Assembly (NCBI RefSeq): GCF_039537005.1
Contig: NZ_BAAAZR010000004.1
Location: forward strand, 124,001 to 188,000
Length of the DNA: 64,000 nt
Direction of reading: 5' to 3'
Origin: Sphaerisporangium flaviroseum
GTDB taxonomy: Bacteria; Actinomycetota; Actinomycetes; Streptosporangiales; Streptosporangiaceae
Shown in pieces: positions 52,965-59,986 of this stretch. Position 1 is the stretch's first letter. The number at the start of each line of letters is the position of its first letter. Made by a program: the position numbers and the translations under genes. A model generated the notes under the pieces. The model was not told the origin of the DNA. It did no database searches and was given only the letters and a program-made list of their open reading frames with translations.

Positions 52965-53496
52965 AAGCCTCATCGGACCACCGTTGGGACGGCCGGCCGC
53001 GGTCGACTGGGATCAGCTCCAGCGCCGGTACGGACTTGACTTCCCGTCCGACTACAAAGCTCTGGCGGCTCGCTATCCCGACCTGGTGATCGACGAGTTC
53101 ATGTCGGTCTTCCATCCGGCGTCCAGACGGCAGGAATGGGGAGAGAAGGTGCTGGAGATCGTACGATCCTGGCAGCCCCGGCAATTCAGCGCCTTCACCC
53201 CGCACAACGCTATTCCGGTGGACAGGGCCGGGCCGTTCCCCGTCCACCCCGAGCCGGAGGGGGTCTTCCCCTGGGGGGTCACGGAAAACGGTGACATCTG
53301 CATGTGGCTCACCGACCCCGACCCCGCACGCTGGACCGTCGTCATCGCCGAACGCTTCCACTGGTGGCACTACAAAGGAACGCTCACTGGCTTTCTCCTC
53401 GACGTACTCACCCGGCAGATCTCCTGCCCGATCCTCCCTCCCGACTTCCCCCTGGGAGAAAACTGGCAGGTCCAGCAGGACTTCACCGAACAATGA
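52942..53496 (+). CDS. SUKH (SMI1/KNR4) family immunity protein
   Basis: A 184-residue cytoplasmic protein whose ATG lies inside the last codons of the toxin gene (23-base overlap), so the two are co-translated. The SUKH core is clear: WDQLQRRYGLDFPSDYKAL near residue 22, a turn LAARYPDLVIDEFMSVFHP, then FPWGVTENGDICMWLTDP and WTVVIAERF. SUKH proteins are the commonest immunity family of bacterial polymorphic toxins and neutralise nuclease toxins by direct binding. The position and overlap make it the likely antidote to the C-terminal nuclease. It should act in the cytoplasm, protecting against toxin delivered by sister cells. Confidence 0.85.
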   Translation: MTTPATLESLIGPPLGRPAAVDWDQLQRRYGLDFPSDYKALAARYPDLVIDEFMSVFHPASRRQEWGEKVLEIVRSWQPRQFSAFTPHNAIPVDRAGPFPVHPEPEGVFPWGVTENGDICMWLTDPDPARWTVVIAERFHWWHYKGTLTGFLLDVLTRQISCPILPPDFPLGENWQVQQDFTEQ

Positions 53497-53896
53497 GACA
53501 AGCCGGGCTCTACTCGTCGAAATGCCCCGGTGAGCACACCATGGCCTGGAGCAGGAGTTGAGCACGCAGATTCGCGCGCACCCGCGCGGCCAGAATTGAC
53601 CCGGTCCGGGGCATTGGCGAGGTGGTCCGGCCGTGCCGATTGTGTGCGCGACCCCATTCGCAGCGATGGTCGAGGCGATCGCGGCTCAGCCGAGCCGGCG
53701 ACAGGCTGCGTCACTCGTAGGGTGTGGCCGGTTGGGTGATCCGCACGACCTGGGTGGTGGCCATTCGCGGGAGAACCCGCTTCGCGGGCTCCTCGGCCGA
53801 CCCGGGTATCCACGTGCCGGTCACCGCGCACCGCCTGACCTGGCGTGGGTGCCCGGCGATCCGGACACCCACGCCTCGATCAATCGCCCGCTGTGA
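53497..53896. other. Intergenic region, no gene seen
   Basis: Four hundred bases between the immunity gene (+) and a convergent secreted-protein gene (-). Only short frames with no protein-like character were found, and no long hairpin. Confidence 0.6.
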
Positions 53897-55462
53897 TCAC
53901 TGGTCGACGAAGAGGCCCTGGCCGAAGCCCGAGCCCGTGCTGTCGTTGTTGGGCTGCACGGTCACGTTGTCGCCGCGCTTCGGCACCCCGGCGACGGCCG
54001 GCTCAGCGTCGACGGTGTACTGGTCGTTCGCGGCGCCCCGGTCGAGGAAGACCCCGACGCCCTGGTTGTTGCCGAACCCCAGGCTTCCCGCGCGGGTGCT
54101 CGGAACCTGGATCGGACCGACGAACTCCCCGGCGAACGCGCCGTGGTAGTGGTCGGCTCCCGCGTCATCGAGGAAGATACCGGTCGCACTCGCCACGTTG
54201 CCCGTGCCTTGGGTGAACCGGGGGATCCGGTCGCAGAGGCCCTCGCCCTCGTCATCGCGCACGCCGCCCGCGCCCTCGGTCTGGTTGGCCGCGTCCGGGT
54301 TGATGGGGGCGGGCATGGAGAAGCCGTAGGTGTCGTCGCCCGCCTCGTCGTGGAGCACGCCGACACCCCCCACCAGTGCGAAACCCTGACTGTTACGCAC
54401 GGCGTCGTAGGTGTCGCCGCCCGCGCCGTCGGACAGAATTCCCACACCGAAGATGTGACCGGTGCCGAGCGAGCCGGTCTTGCCGGTGTAGGTGTCGTCG
54501 CCCTCCACGTCGCGCAGGATGCCCACGCCGAGGAAGCCGGCGCCGCCCGTCATCATCCGGCGGACCACCAGGTCGTTGGTGCAACCGGTGTCGTGGTCGG
54601 GGGTCTGCTTGACGCCGTAGAGATCATTGCCCTGAATGTCGAGGACGACCGCCGCGGTGGGGACGCAGTCGAGGGCCGTGAGGCCGGGGATGGCGCGCTG
54701 ACAGCCCTTGGCGGGGCCGGTGCCGCGCAGCCCGGTCACCGTGGAGCCGACCGGCGAGAAGTTCACGTCCACCATGTTGCTGCCGGCGTTATTGGCGTAG
54801 GTGTCGTTGCCGCCGATGTCGAGCGTGAGGAGGTAGTCGTTGTCGTAGCGGTTGTCGCGGCAGGCGCCGTCGACCCGCAGCACCGGCCAGATGTCGAGGT
54901 TGACCTGGCTGAGCGTCTGGCAGTCGGGCGATGCGGCGTTGGGGAGCTCGTCGGCCACGGCCACCTCTAGCTCGTTGGTGGACTGCCAGGCCGACTCACC
55001 GCAGAGCCGGATGCCGGTGTAGGCCGCCGGGTTCAGGCCGCCACCGGTCCTGAGCACCTCGGAGAGCAGGTTCTGCGGGATCGCGGCGTAGGCCGGCTTG
55101 GTTAACTGGTGGCAGGCGAGCAGGTCTGTGAGCACGTTGGCCAGCCGTCCCGCCACCTCGGGTGACAGGTCCGCGTTGAGGATCTGGGTGGGGCTCTGCA
55201 CGAATCCCAGTTCGGCGGAGAGTGCCGAGGTCGCCTGGAGCAGCGCCTGCTTCGGCACTGCGGGGAGCGCTCGTGTCTTTGTGGTCGTCCGCTCGTAGAG
55301 CTTCTCGTAAGGCCGGATCTTCGCACCGATCTCCGAATTCGCCGCCGTCACGGCCGCGTTGACGGTGCCGGTGGCCGAGGCGAGGGAGGCGCCCGCGACC
55401 ACCATGACGGCGGCCGCGCCGACGCAGCCGAGAATTCGTATTCCGCGTCTCACAAGACGCAT
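53897..55462 (-). CDS. Secreted protein with GxDxY calcium-roll-like repeats
   Basis: A 521-residue protein with a signal peptide (ILGCVGAAAVMVVAGASLASA); the ATG at 55462 follows AAGGTGG. Residues 25-190 are mainly helical with few landmarks. From about 200 a motif of the form (L/I)xDxxGxDxY recurs at least seven times: LDIGGNDTYANNAG, LDIQGNDLYG, RDVEGDDTYTG, SDGAGGDTYDA, HDEAGDDTYGF, LDDAGADHYHG and LDRGAANDQYTV. Spacing is 25-45 residues and several units also carry GVGI or GVGV. The acidic Gly-rich repeats suggest a calcium-binding beta-roll or solenoid, but they are not standard RTX nonapeptides. Function unknown; it may be a surface protein. It is convergent with the toxin/immunity pair. 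Confidence 0.8.
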   Translation of the reverse strand: MRLVRRGIRILGCVGAAAVMVVAGASLASATGTVNAAVTAANSEIGAKIRPYEKLYERTTTKTRALPAVPKQALLQATSALSAELGFVQSPTQILNADLSPEVAGRLANVLTDLLACHQLTKPAYAAIPQNLLSEVLRTGGGLNPAAYTGIRLCGESAWQSTNELEVAVADELPNAASPDCQTLSQVNLDIWPVLRVDGACRDNRYDNDYLLTLDIGGNDTYANNAGSNMVDVNFSPVGSTVTGLRGTGPAKGCQRAIPGLTALDCVPTAAVVLDIQGNDLYGVKQTPDHDTGCTNDLVVRRMMTGGAGFLGVGILRDVEGDDTYTGKTGSLGTGHIFGVGILSDGAGGDTYDAVRNSQGFALVGGVGVLHDEAGDDTYGFSMPAPINPDAANQTEGAGGVRDDEGEGLCDRIPRFTQGTGNVASATGIFLDDAGADHYHGAFAGEFVGPIQVPSTRAGSLGFGNNQGVGVFLDRGAANDQYTVDAEPAVAGVPKRGDNVTVQPNNDSTGSGFGQGLFVDQ

Positions 55463-55699
55463 GAACGTCACCACCTTGCGCGTGGGTGTATGAGGCGCCG
55501 TCCACATGACCACGCGAGTCCGCGTCAAACAGGAAATTTCAAAAGCGTTGATCTCGGTTTGATTTCGTCACCGCCGAAATAGCGTTGAATACGAATCCTG
55601 TCTGGCAGTAAATCGTATGGTCAGTCGGTGTCCTCCGTATAAGACCGGCCTGACCAGGCAGTTCCAAGGGCTGAACCCATGCGGGAGACGCCGCAGCTC

Positions 55700-55845
55700 T
55701 CACATGAGGTAGCGAACCCATACGTAAGGCGTCACCAGCGTGACGGTGACGAAGGTGACGATGAGACCGTACTTGGTGAATTCCCTGAAACTGGTCGGCG
55801 TGCGGTTGCGGGCGGCGATGCCGACATCGGCGGCGCGACATTCTC
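55700..55845 (-). pseudogene. 3' remnant of ArsB/SLC13-type anion permease
   Basis: The minus strand encodes GIAARNRTPTSFREFTKYGL, then IVTFVTVTLVTPYVWVRYLM and a stop. This matches the last loop and final membrane span of ArsB/NhaD-type transporters. Upstream the frame runs into unrelated sequence and the dispersed repeat at 55886. The transporter is therefore a fragment, not a gene. The interval 55463-55699 otherwise holds only the leader of the secreted protein. Confidence 0.65.
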
Positions 55846-55885
55846 CAGCGGCACCATCGATCGTCAACGCGACCTTCCCCGGCGG

Positions 55886-56010
55886 GATCAGACACGGCGT
55901 CGCCAACGGGAGAAGACCTCTACGGCGAACCAAGACACGATGGAATGAGCGGCCAGAATAGGCCCCGACTCACCCACCCACCCCCGCCTCCCACCGCGCA
56001 CGGCACCCGG
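55886..56010 (+). repeat. Dispersed intergenic repeat, copy 2
   Basis: About 125 bases matching, in the opposite orientation, the copies at 57092 and 57465. It has GATCAGACACGGCGTCG, CCTCTACGGCGAACCA, GCGGCCAGAATAGGCC and CACCGCGCACGGCACCCGG in the same order. A further isolated 16-base piece GATCAGGCACGGTGTC lies at 56239-56254. Confidence 0.8.
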
Positions 56011-56351
56011 AACGTCCCCTCCCACGCCCGCCGCCGCACGCCTACCGCTACCACCGTGCCGTCTACCCGAACCCCGACCGCGTCCAGACGCGCTCCTCAT
56101 CCGGCTCATCGCGCCCGCGCCGCCGCCTCATCCGCCACGGCACTCGTGTCGCCCGCACCCATGCCGCACCACATCCGTACCGCCCGAGCCAGAACCACGT
56201 CAGACGCCATCCAACTGAAGAGGCCGCCGGCCCGAGGTGATCAGGCACGGTGTCACAGACGGGTGATCCCTTGGCTCCAGGTGGCGAGTCGCCTTTCGCG
56301 CCGGCCAGTATCCCCTGGCGCTAGGGCGCCCTGGCGGGGATCCGGCAGGAT

Positions 56352-56379
56352 TTGCACTAGCGCTTGCTAGGGCGATAAT
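56352..56379 (+). promoter_or_regulatory. Promoter with TetR-like operator
   Basis: TTGCAC (56352-56357) and GATAAT (56374-56379) are 16 bases apart. The inverted repeat CTAGCGCTTGCTAG (56357-56370; arms CTAGC/GCTAG) fills the spacer, which is typical of TetR-family operators blocking polymerase. The oxidoreductase ATG lies 43 bases downstream. No TetR gene is nearby. Confidence 0.7.
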
Positions 56380-56421
56380 GTGGCCGGGCCGATGAGTACC
56401 GGAGCCGGACGTGAGGTCGCC

Positions 56422-56967
56422 ATGGCGCAGCAGCAGCCGCCCAACGGCGGGATTATGAGGCGCGTCAGCGTCGCGCTCCGCCCGTTCTTCCAGTGGCTGA
56501 CGACCACCCGGGGCTTCTCCAGGGTGGCACCGAAGATCATCCCTCCGGCCGATCGTTTTCTGAATCGGATCAGCGGCGGCCGTGTCCTCATGGGCGATCA
56601 GATGATCCCGCACCTGCTGCTCACCACGACCGGCAGCAAGAGCGGCCTGCCCCGCCAGACCCCGCTCGCCTGCCTGCCAGAGGCCGACGGCACCTTCTTG
56701 ATCGTGGGAAGCAACTTCGGCAAGGAACACCACCCCGCCTGGAGCGGCAACCTGATCAGGACGCCGGAGGCCACGGTGTCCATCCGGGGGCGTGTCGTCC
56801 CGGTTACGGCCCGCCTGCTCACCGGCCCCGACCGCCAACAGGCGTGGGACGCCCTCAAAGCTCACTGGCCGGTGTACGACCACTACACCGAACGCTCCGG
56901 CCGCGAGCTCCGCGTCTTCCGCCTAGTACCACGCACCCCGTCACCAGCGGAAACACCGAACTCGTAA
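56422..56967 (+). CDS. F420-type deazaflavin-dependent nitroreductase family protein
   Basis: A 181-residue split-beta-barrel protein of the DDN/F420H2-dependent family. HLLLTTTGSKSGLPRQTPLA is the hallmark strand-turn that binds the deazaflavin phosphate, and FLIVGSNFGKEHHPAWSGNL with TPEATVSIRGRVVPVTARLL completes the fold. The ATG at 56422 is preferred because GAGG lies six bases upstream; an ATG at 56392 is possible. Family members use F420H2 to reduce quinones, nitro compounds or other acceptors. The promoter carries a TetR-like operator, so expression may respond to a toxic compound. Confidence 0.88.
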   Translation: MAQQQPPNGGIMRRVSVALRPFFQWLTTTRGFSRVAPKIIPPADRFLNRISGGRVLMGDQMIPHLLLTTTGSKSGLPRQTPLACLPEADGTFLIVGSNFGKEHHPAWSGNLIRTPEATVSIRGRVVPVTARLLTGPDRQQAWDALKAHWPVYDHYTERSGRELRVFRLVPRTPSPAETPNS

Positions 56968-56989
56968 CACACCGAAGATCGCCACCCCC

Positions 56990-57587
56990 AACCGGGGCGT
57001 CGCGGGTGCGACGACGCGGGTGCCGACGCGAGTGCGACGACGCGAGTGCGGCGGCGCGAGTGCAGCGGCGGGTGTAGGAGCGGACGTCCCGGGCGCCATG
57101 CGCGGTGGGAAGCCGGGGTGGGCGGGCGAGTCGGGGCCCATTCTGGCCGTTCACCCCATCCTGCCCCGGTTCGCCGTAGAGGTTCTCCCCCGTCAGCGAC
57201 ACCGCCCCTAATCGCTCTTGACGGTCGGCTGCTGTCTGCGACGGCGGCACGGGTGCGGCGGCGGGTATGGGAGCGGACGTACCGGCGCCATGCGCGGTGG
57301 GAAGCCGGGGTGGGCGGGCGAGTCGGGGCCCATTCTGGCCGCTCATCCCATCCTGCCCCGGTTCCCTGTACCTGGCGCCATGCGCGGTGGGAAGCCGGGG
57401 GTGGGTGGGTGAGTCGGGGCCCATTCTGGCCGTTCACGCCATCCTGCCCCGGTTCCCTGTACCTGGCGCCATGCGCGGTGGGAAGCCGGGGTGGGCGGGC
57501 GAGTCGGGGCCCATTCTGGCCGTTCACCCCATCCTGCCCTGGTTCGCCGTAGAGGTTCTCCCCCCGTTAGCGACACCGTGCCTGATC
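56990..57587 (-). repeat. Cluster of dispersed intergenic repeats, copies 3-6
   Basis: Four copies on the minus strand, each starting GGCGCCATGCGCGGTGGGAA when read on the + strand, at 57092, 57284, 57374 and 57465 (spacing 192, 90, 91). Core units of about 80 bases are 90% or more alike by eye. Copies 3 and 6 extend a further 45 bases (TTCGCCGTAGAGGTTCTCC to GATC or ATCGC). Before copy 3 lies a degenerate GCGACGACGCGAGT-like run (about 57000-57090). No gene is supported between 56968 and 57683. Confidence 0.85.
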
Positions 57588-57683
57588 GCTTCCCGGAGGG
57601 TCCGAGCCGGATCGGTGCCAGGTCCGTGGAGACCTTAGGATCTTGCGCATCTCGGTCGTCCGACTCCAGGAGTGCTCGCCCCC

Positions 57684-58472
57684 ATGCGTGATCGTGTTCG
57701 TCAGATCCTCGAATCGACGTGGTTCCAGCGCACGATCATCGGCATCATCCTGTTCAACGCGGCCACCCTGGGCGTGGAGACCTCGCCTTCTGCGGTCGCG
57801 TCGTACGGCGTCGTGCTGCACGTGGTGGACCACGCCGCGCTGTATGTGTTCGTCGCCGAACTGCTGGCGAAGATGTACGTCTACCGCGCGCGGTTCGTGC
57901 GCGACCCGTGGAACGTCTTCGACACGGTCATCGTCGCCGTGTCGTTCATGCCGACGGCGGGCGGGCTGTCGGTGCTGCGGGCCCTGCGGATCCTGCGGGC
58001 GCTGCGGCTGATCTCGGCGGTGCCCAGCCTGCGGCGGGTGGTCGCGGCGCTGCTCACCGCGGTCCCTGGCATGACCTCGATCGCCATGCTGCTGGGGCTG
58101 GTGCTCTACGTGGCGTCGGTGATGGCCACCAAGTTGTACGGCGGGACGTCCCCTGAGTACTTCGGCGACCTGCCCACGTCGCTCTTCACGCTGTTCCAGA
58201 CGATGACCGGCGACGGCTGGTCGGAGATCAACCGGGACGTCATGGAACAGCACCCATCCTCATGGGTATTTTTCGTGATATTCGTGCTGATCTGCACGTT
58301 CGTCGTCCTGAACCTGTTCATCGCCGTGGTGGTGAGCGCGATGGAGGAGGAGCACCAGCGGGAGCATGGTCCCGACGACCATGTGGCCCTCGAGCTGGCC
58401 GCGCTGCGCGCCGAGATAGCGGCGCTGCGCGAGGCCCTGCCCGCACCGCAGGACGCCTCCTCCCTGCGCTGA
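57684..58472 (+). CDS. Single-domain voltage-gated cation channel, Ca-type filter
   Basis: A 262-residue channel subunit with six membrane spans, expected to act as a tetramer. The S4 voltage sensor LRALRILRALRL has four arginines at three-residue spacing. The pore loop LFTLFQTMTGDGWSE carries the filter T175-G-D177-G-W179-S-E181. Bacterial sodium channels have TLESWS here, while animal calcium-channel domains have T.E(G/D/A)W, and an acidic residue after WS also favours calcium in engineered bacterial channels. The C-terminus after S6 is a coiled-coil (LELAALRAEIAALREALP). ATG 57684 is preferred; GTG 57672 is possible. Channel of the BacNaV superfamily with predicted calcium preference. Confidence 0.88.
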   Translation: MRDRVRQILESTWFQRTIIGIILFNAATLGVETSPSAVASYGVVLHVVDHAALYVFVAELLAKMYVYRARFVRDPWNVFDTVIVAVSFMPTAGGLSVLRALRILRALRLISAVPSLRRVVAALLTAVPGMTSIAMLLGLVLYVASVMATKLYGGTSPEYFGDLPTSLFTLFQTMTGDGWSEINRDVMEQHPSSWVFFVIFVLICTFVVLNLFIAVVVSAMEEEHQREHGPDDHVALELAALRAEIAALREALPAPQDASSLR

Positions 58473-58476
58473 CCTC

Positions 58477-58576
58477 ACGACCCCGGCGGGAGCAAAGCCC
58501 GACGACCCCGGCGGGAGCAAACCTCGACGACCCCGGCGGGAGCGAAGCTCGACGACCTCAGCGGGAGTAGTGCTCG
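58477..58576. repeat. Four 25-base tandem repeats at the rpsD 3' end
   Basis: Units start at 58477, 58502, 58527 and 58552, each beginning ACGACCCCGGCGGGAGC or a variant (ACGACCTCAGCGGGAGT in the fourth). The fourth unit contains the rpsD stop and last codons. The other three therefore look like outward duplications of the gene's 3' end into the gap before the channel gene. Confidence 0.88.
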
Positions 58577-59172
58577 ACGACGAGCTGCTCGTCCACGAGC
58601 ACCGGCACCTGCGGACGCTCGGGCCTGCTCAGCAGCGTGAACGTCAGCTCGTCGAGGTTCACGTCGAGGTAGGGCGCGGTGATCTGATCGGCGTAGGCGC
58701 CCTCCGCCGCCGCCACGAAGGGCTGCATCGAGCGCGACTTCTGCCGCACCGTGACGATCTGGCCGGGCCGTACGAGGTAGCTCGGGATGTCGACCTTGCG
58801 GCCGTCGACGGCGATGTGCCCGTGGGTGACGTACTGGCGCGCGGCGTAGATGGAGGGAGCCAGCCCGGAGCGCAGCACCAGCGAGGCAAGACGGCTCTCC
58901 AGCAGCGAGACCAGCTCGCCCCCGGAACGGCCCGGACTGCGCAGCGCGAGGTCCCAGTACCTCCTCATCTGCCTCTCGGACACGTCGTAGTACCAGCGCA
59001 GCTTCTGCTTCTCCATCCGCCGAAGGCTGTAGTCGCCGGCGGCACGGCGGTTGGTCTTCCGCCCATGCTCACCTGGCGGATACGGACGCTTCTCGAAGTA
59101 GCGGACGGCCTTCCTGGTGAGCGGAAGGCCTGCCCGCCTGGACAGGCGCACTTTGGGACCGGTGTAGCGCAC
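58558..59172 (-). CDS. rpsD: 30S ribosomal protein S4
   Basis: A 204-residue S4 protein that nucleates small-subunit assembly on 16S rRNA. The N-terminal region (GPKVRLSRRAGLPLTRKAVR, RPYPPGEHGRK, DYSLRRMEKQKLRWYYDVSE) lacks the zinc cysteines, as in many actinobacterial S4 proteins. The S4 domain at about 92-155 includes ESRLASLVLRSGLAPSIYAA and THGHIAVDGRKVDIPS. The start is GTG 59172 with GAGG six bases upstream. It is not in an rpoA-type operon but stands alone, divergent from a HugZ-like gene across an iron box. Whether this is the only rpsD or a second copy cannot be told. Confidence 0.93.
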   Translation of the reverse strand: MRYTGPKVRLSRRAGLPLTRKAVRYFEKRPYPPGEHGRKTNRRAAGDYSLRRMEKQKLRWYYDVSERQMRRYWDLALRSPGRSGGELVSLLESRLASLVLRSGLAPSIYAARQYVTHGHIAVDGRKVDIPSYLVRPGQIVTVRQKSRSMQPFVAAAEGAYADQITAPYLDVNLDELTFTLLSRPERPQVPVLVDEQLVVEHYSR

Positions 59173-59203
59173 GATGACCTCGCTGTGATTAGGTGTTCGT
59201 AAC

Positions 59204-59222
59204 TAAGGCAAGCCTAACCTTA
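59204..59222. promoter_or_regulatory. DtxR/IdeR-type iron box in divergent promoter
   Basis: TAAGGCAAGCCTAACCTTA is a 19-base near-palindrome with perfect outer arms TAAGG/CCTTA. It closely fits the actinobacterial iron-box consensus TTAGGTTAGGCTAACCTAA. Its centre is 41 bases before the rpsD GTG and 51 before the HugZ-like ATG. Iron-loaded repressor here should repress the HugZ-like gene and could also affect rpsD. Confidence 0.8.
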
Positions 59223-59263
59223 TTTAGCTGTGACGCGCACTCGCGAGCCCAAGGAGCCCCGCC

Positions 59264-59986
59264 ATGCACGTGACCGTCCCTCCCATCTCCGAACGTATCC
59301 GGAGCCTGGCCACGGCCTGCGTTCCCACCCATGTCTCGCTCGACGGCTCCGCGCACGCGGCGAGGGGCGCGGTCGACGACAGCGGACGGCCACTGCTGCT
59401 GGTGAAGCCGGGAGAGCCCTTGCACGCCGTCGCGGACCGTGACGACGTGGTGGTCACCGTGGACCTCGCGGCCACCCGCACACTCGGTGGCGTCGAGCAC
59501 CCGCGCGGCCTGCTGAAGGTGCACGGCTGGGCGCAGGCCGTCCCGGCCGGGGAGGCGCGGGACGCGGCGGTGGCCGTGGCCGGGCGCCTCCCGGACGAGG
59601 CGCTGTTCGCCGCCGTGGAAGGCGACCCGGCGGGCCCGCGCCTGTTCCGCGTCGACGTCGGCTACGTCATCTACCTGACCGGCCAGGAGTCCGGGATGCT
59701 GGACGCCGAGGAGTATCTCGGCGCCGGGCCGGACCCGGTCCTGGAGACCGCGGAGCGCATCCTGGGCCACGTGAACCTGGCCCACCGCGACCAGCTCAGC
59801 AAGGTCGTCCAGACCCTGCTCGGCGAGCCCACTCCGGATGTGTGGCTGTGGGAGCTCGACCGCTACGGAGTGACCATGCGCTCGGGCATCGAGGACCCGA
59901 CGCTCATCCGGATGCCCTGGCCGTCACCGGTCGACGGTCCGCAGGCCTTGGAGCAGGCCCTGAGCTGCCTGCTGTGCCCCCGCTGA
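59264..59986 (+). CDS. HugZ/DUF2470-type heme- or iron-related protein
   Basis: A 240-residue cytoplasmic protein. Residues 1-140 resemble the split-barrel FMN-binding-like fold of HugZ/HutZ heme-utilisation proteins (THVSLDGSAHAARGAVDDSG, RPLLLVKPGEPLHAV, VDVGYVIYLTG). The C-terminal 80 residues are DUF2470 (AERILGHVNLAHRDQLSKVV, LWELDRYGVTMRSG). AAGGAG precedes the ATG by seven bases. The iron box upstream supports a role in heme or iron use under iron limitation. Its 3' end overlaps the convergent ROK gene by 83 bases, so the two messages can pair. Confidence 0.8.
   Translation: MHVTVPPISERIRSLATACVPTHVSLDGSAHAARGAVDDSGRPLLLVKPGEPLHAVADRDDVVVTVDLAATRTLGGVEHPRGLLKVHGWAQAVPAGEARDAAVAVAGRLPDEALFAAVEGDPAGPRLFRVDVGYVIYLTGQESGMLDAEEYLGAGPDPVLETAERILGHVNLAHRDQLSKVVQTLLGEPTPDVWLWELDRYGVTMRSGIEDPTLIRMPWPSPVDGPQALEQALSCLLCPR

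Noticed and set aside
52942..53496. SUKH gene as a glucan-synthesis (fungal KNR4) regulator
   Set aside because: The bacterial context, the overlap with a nuclease-ending gene and the small size favour immunity.
53530..53890. Short frames between the immunity gene and the secreted-protein gene
   Set aside because: None has a good ribosome site or protein-like composition.
57284..57544. Possible CRISPR array
   Set aside because: Units are about 80 bases with gaps of about 10 and similar gap sequence; one gap is over 100. No cas genes.
58477..58576. Possible CRISPR array
   Set aside because: The 25-base units are directly adjacent without spacers and grade into rpsD.
59173..59263. Zur (zinc) box upstream of rpsD
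   Set aside because: No TGAAAATSATTTTCA-like sequence is present; the palindrome fits an iron box.
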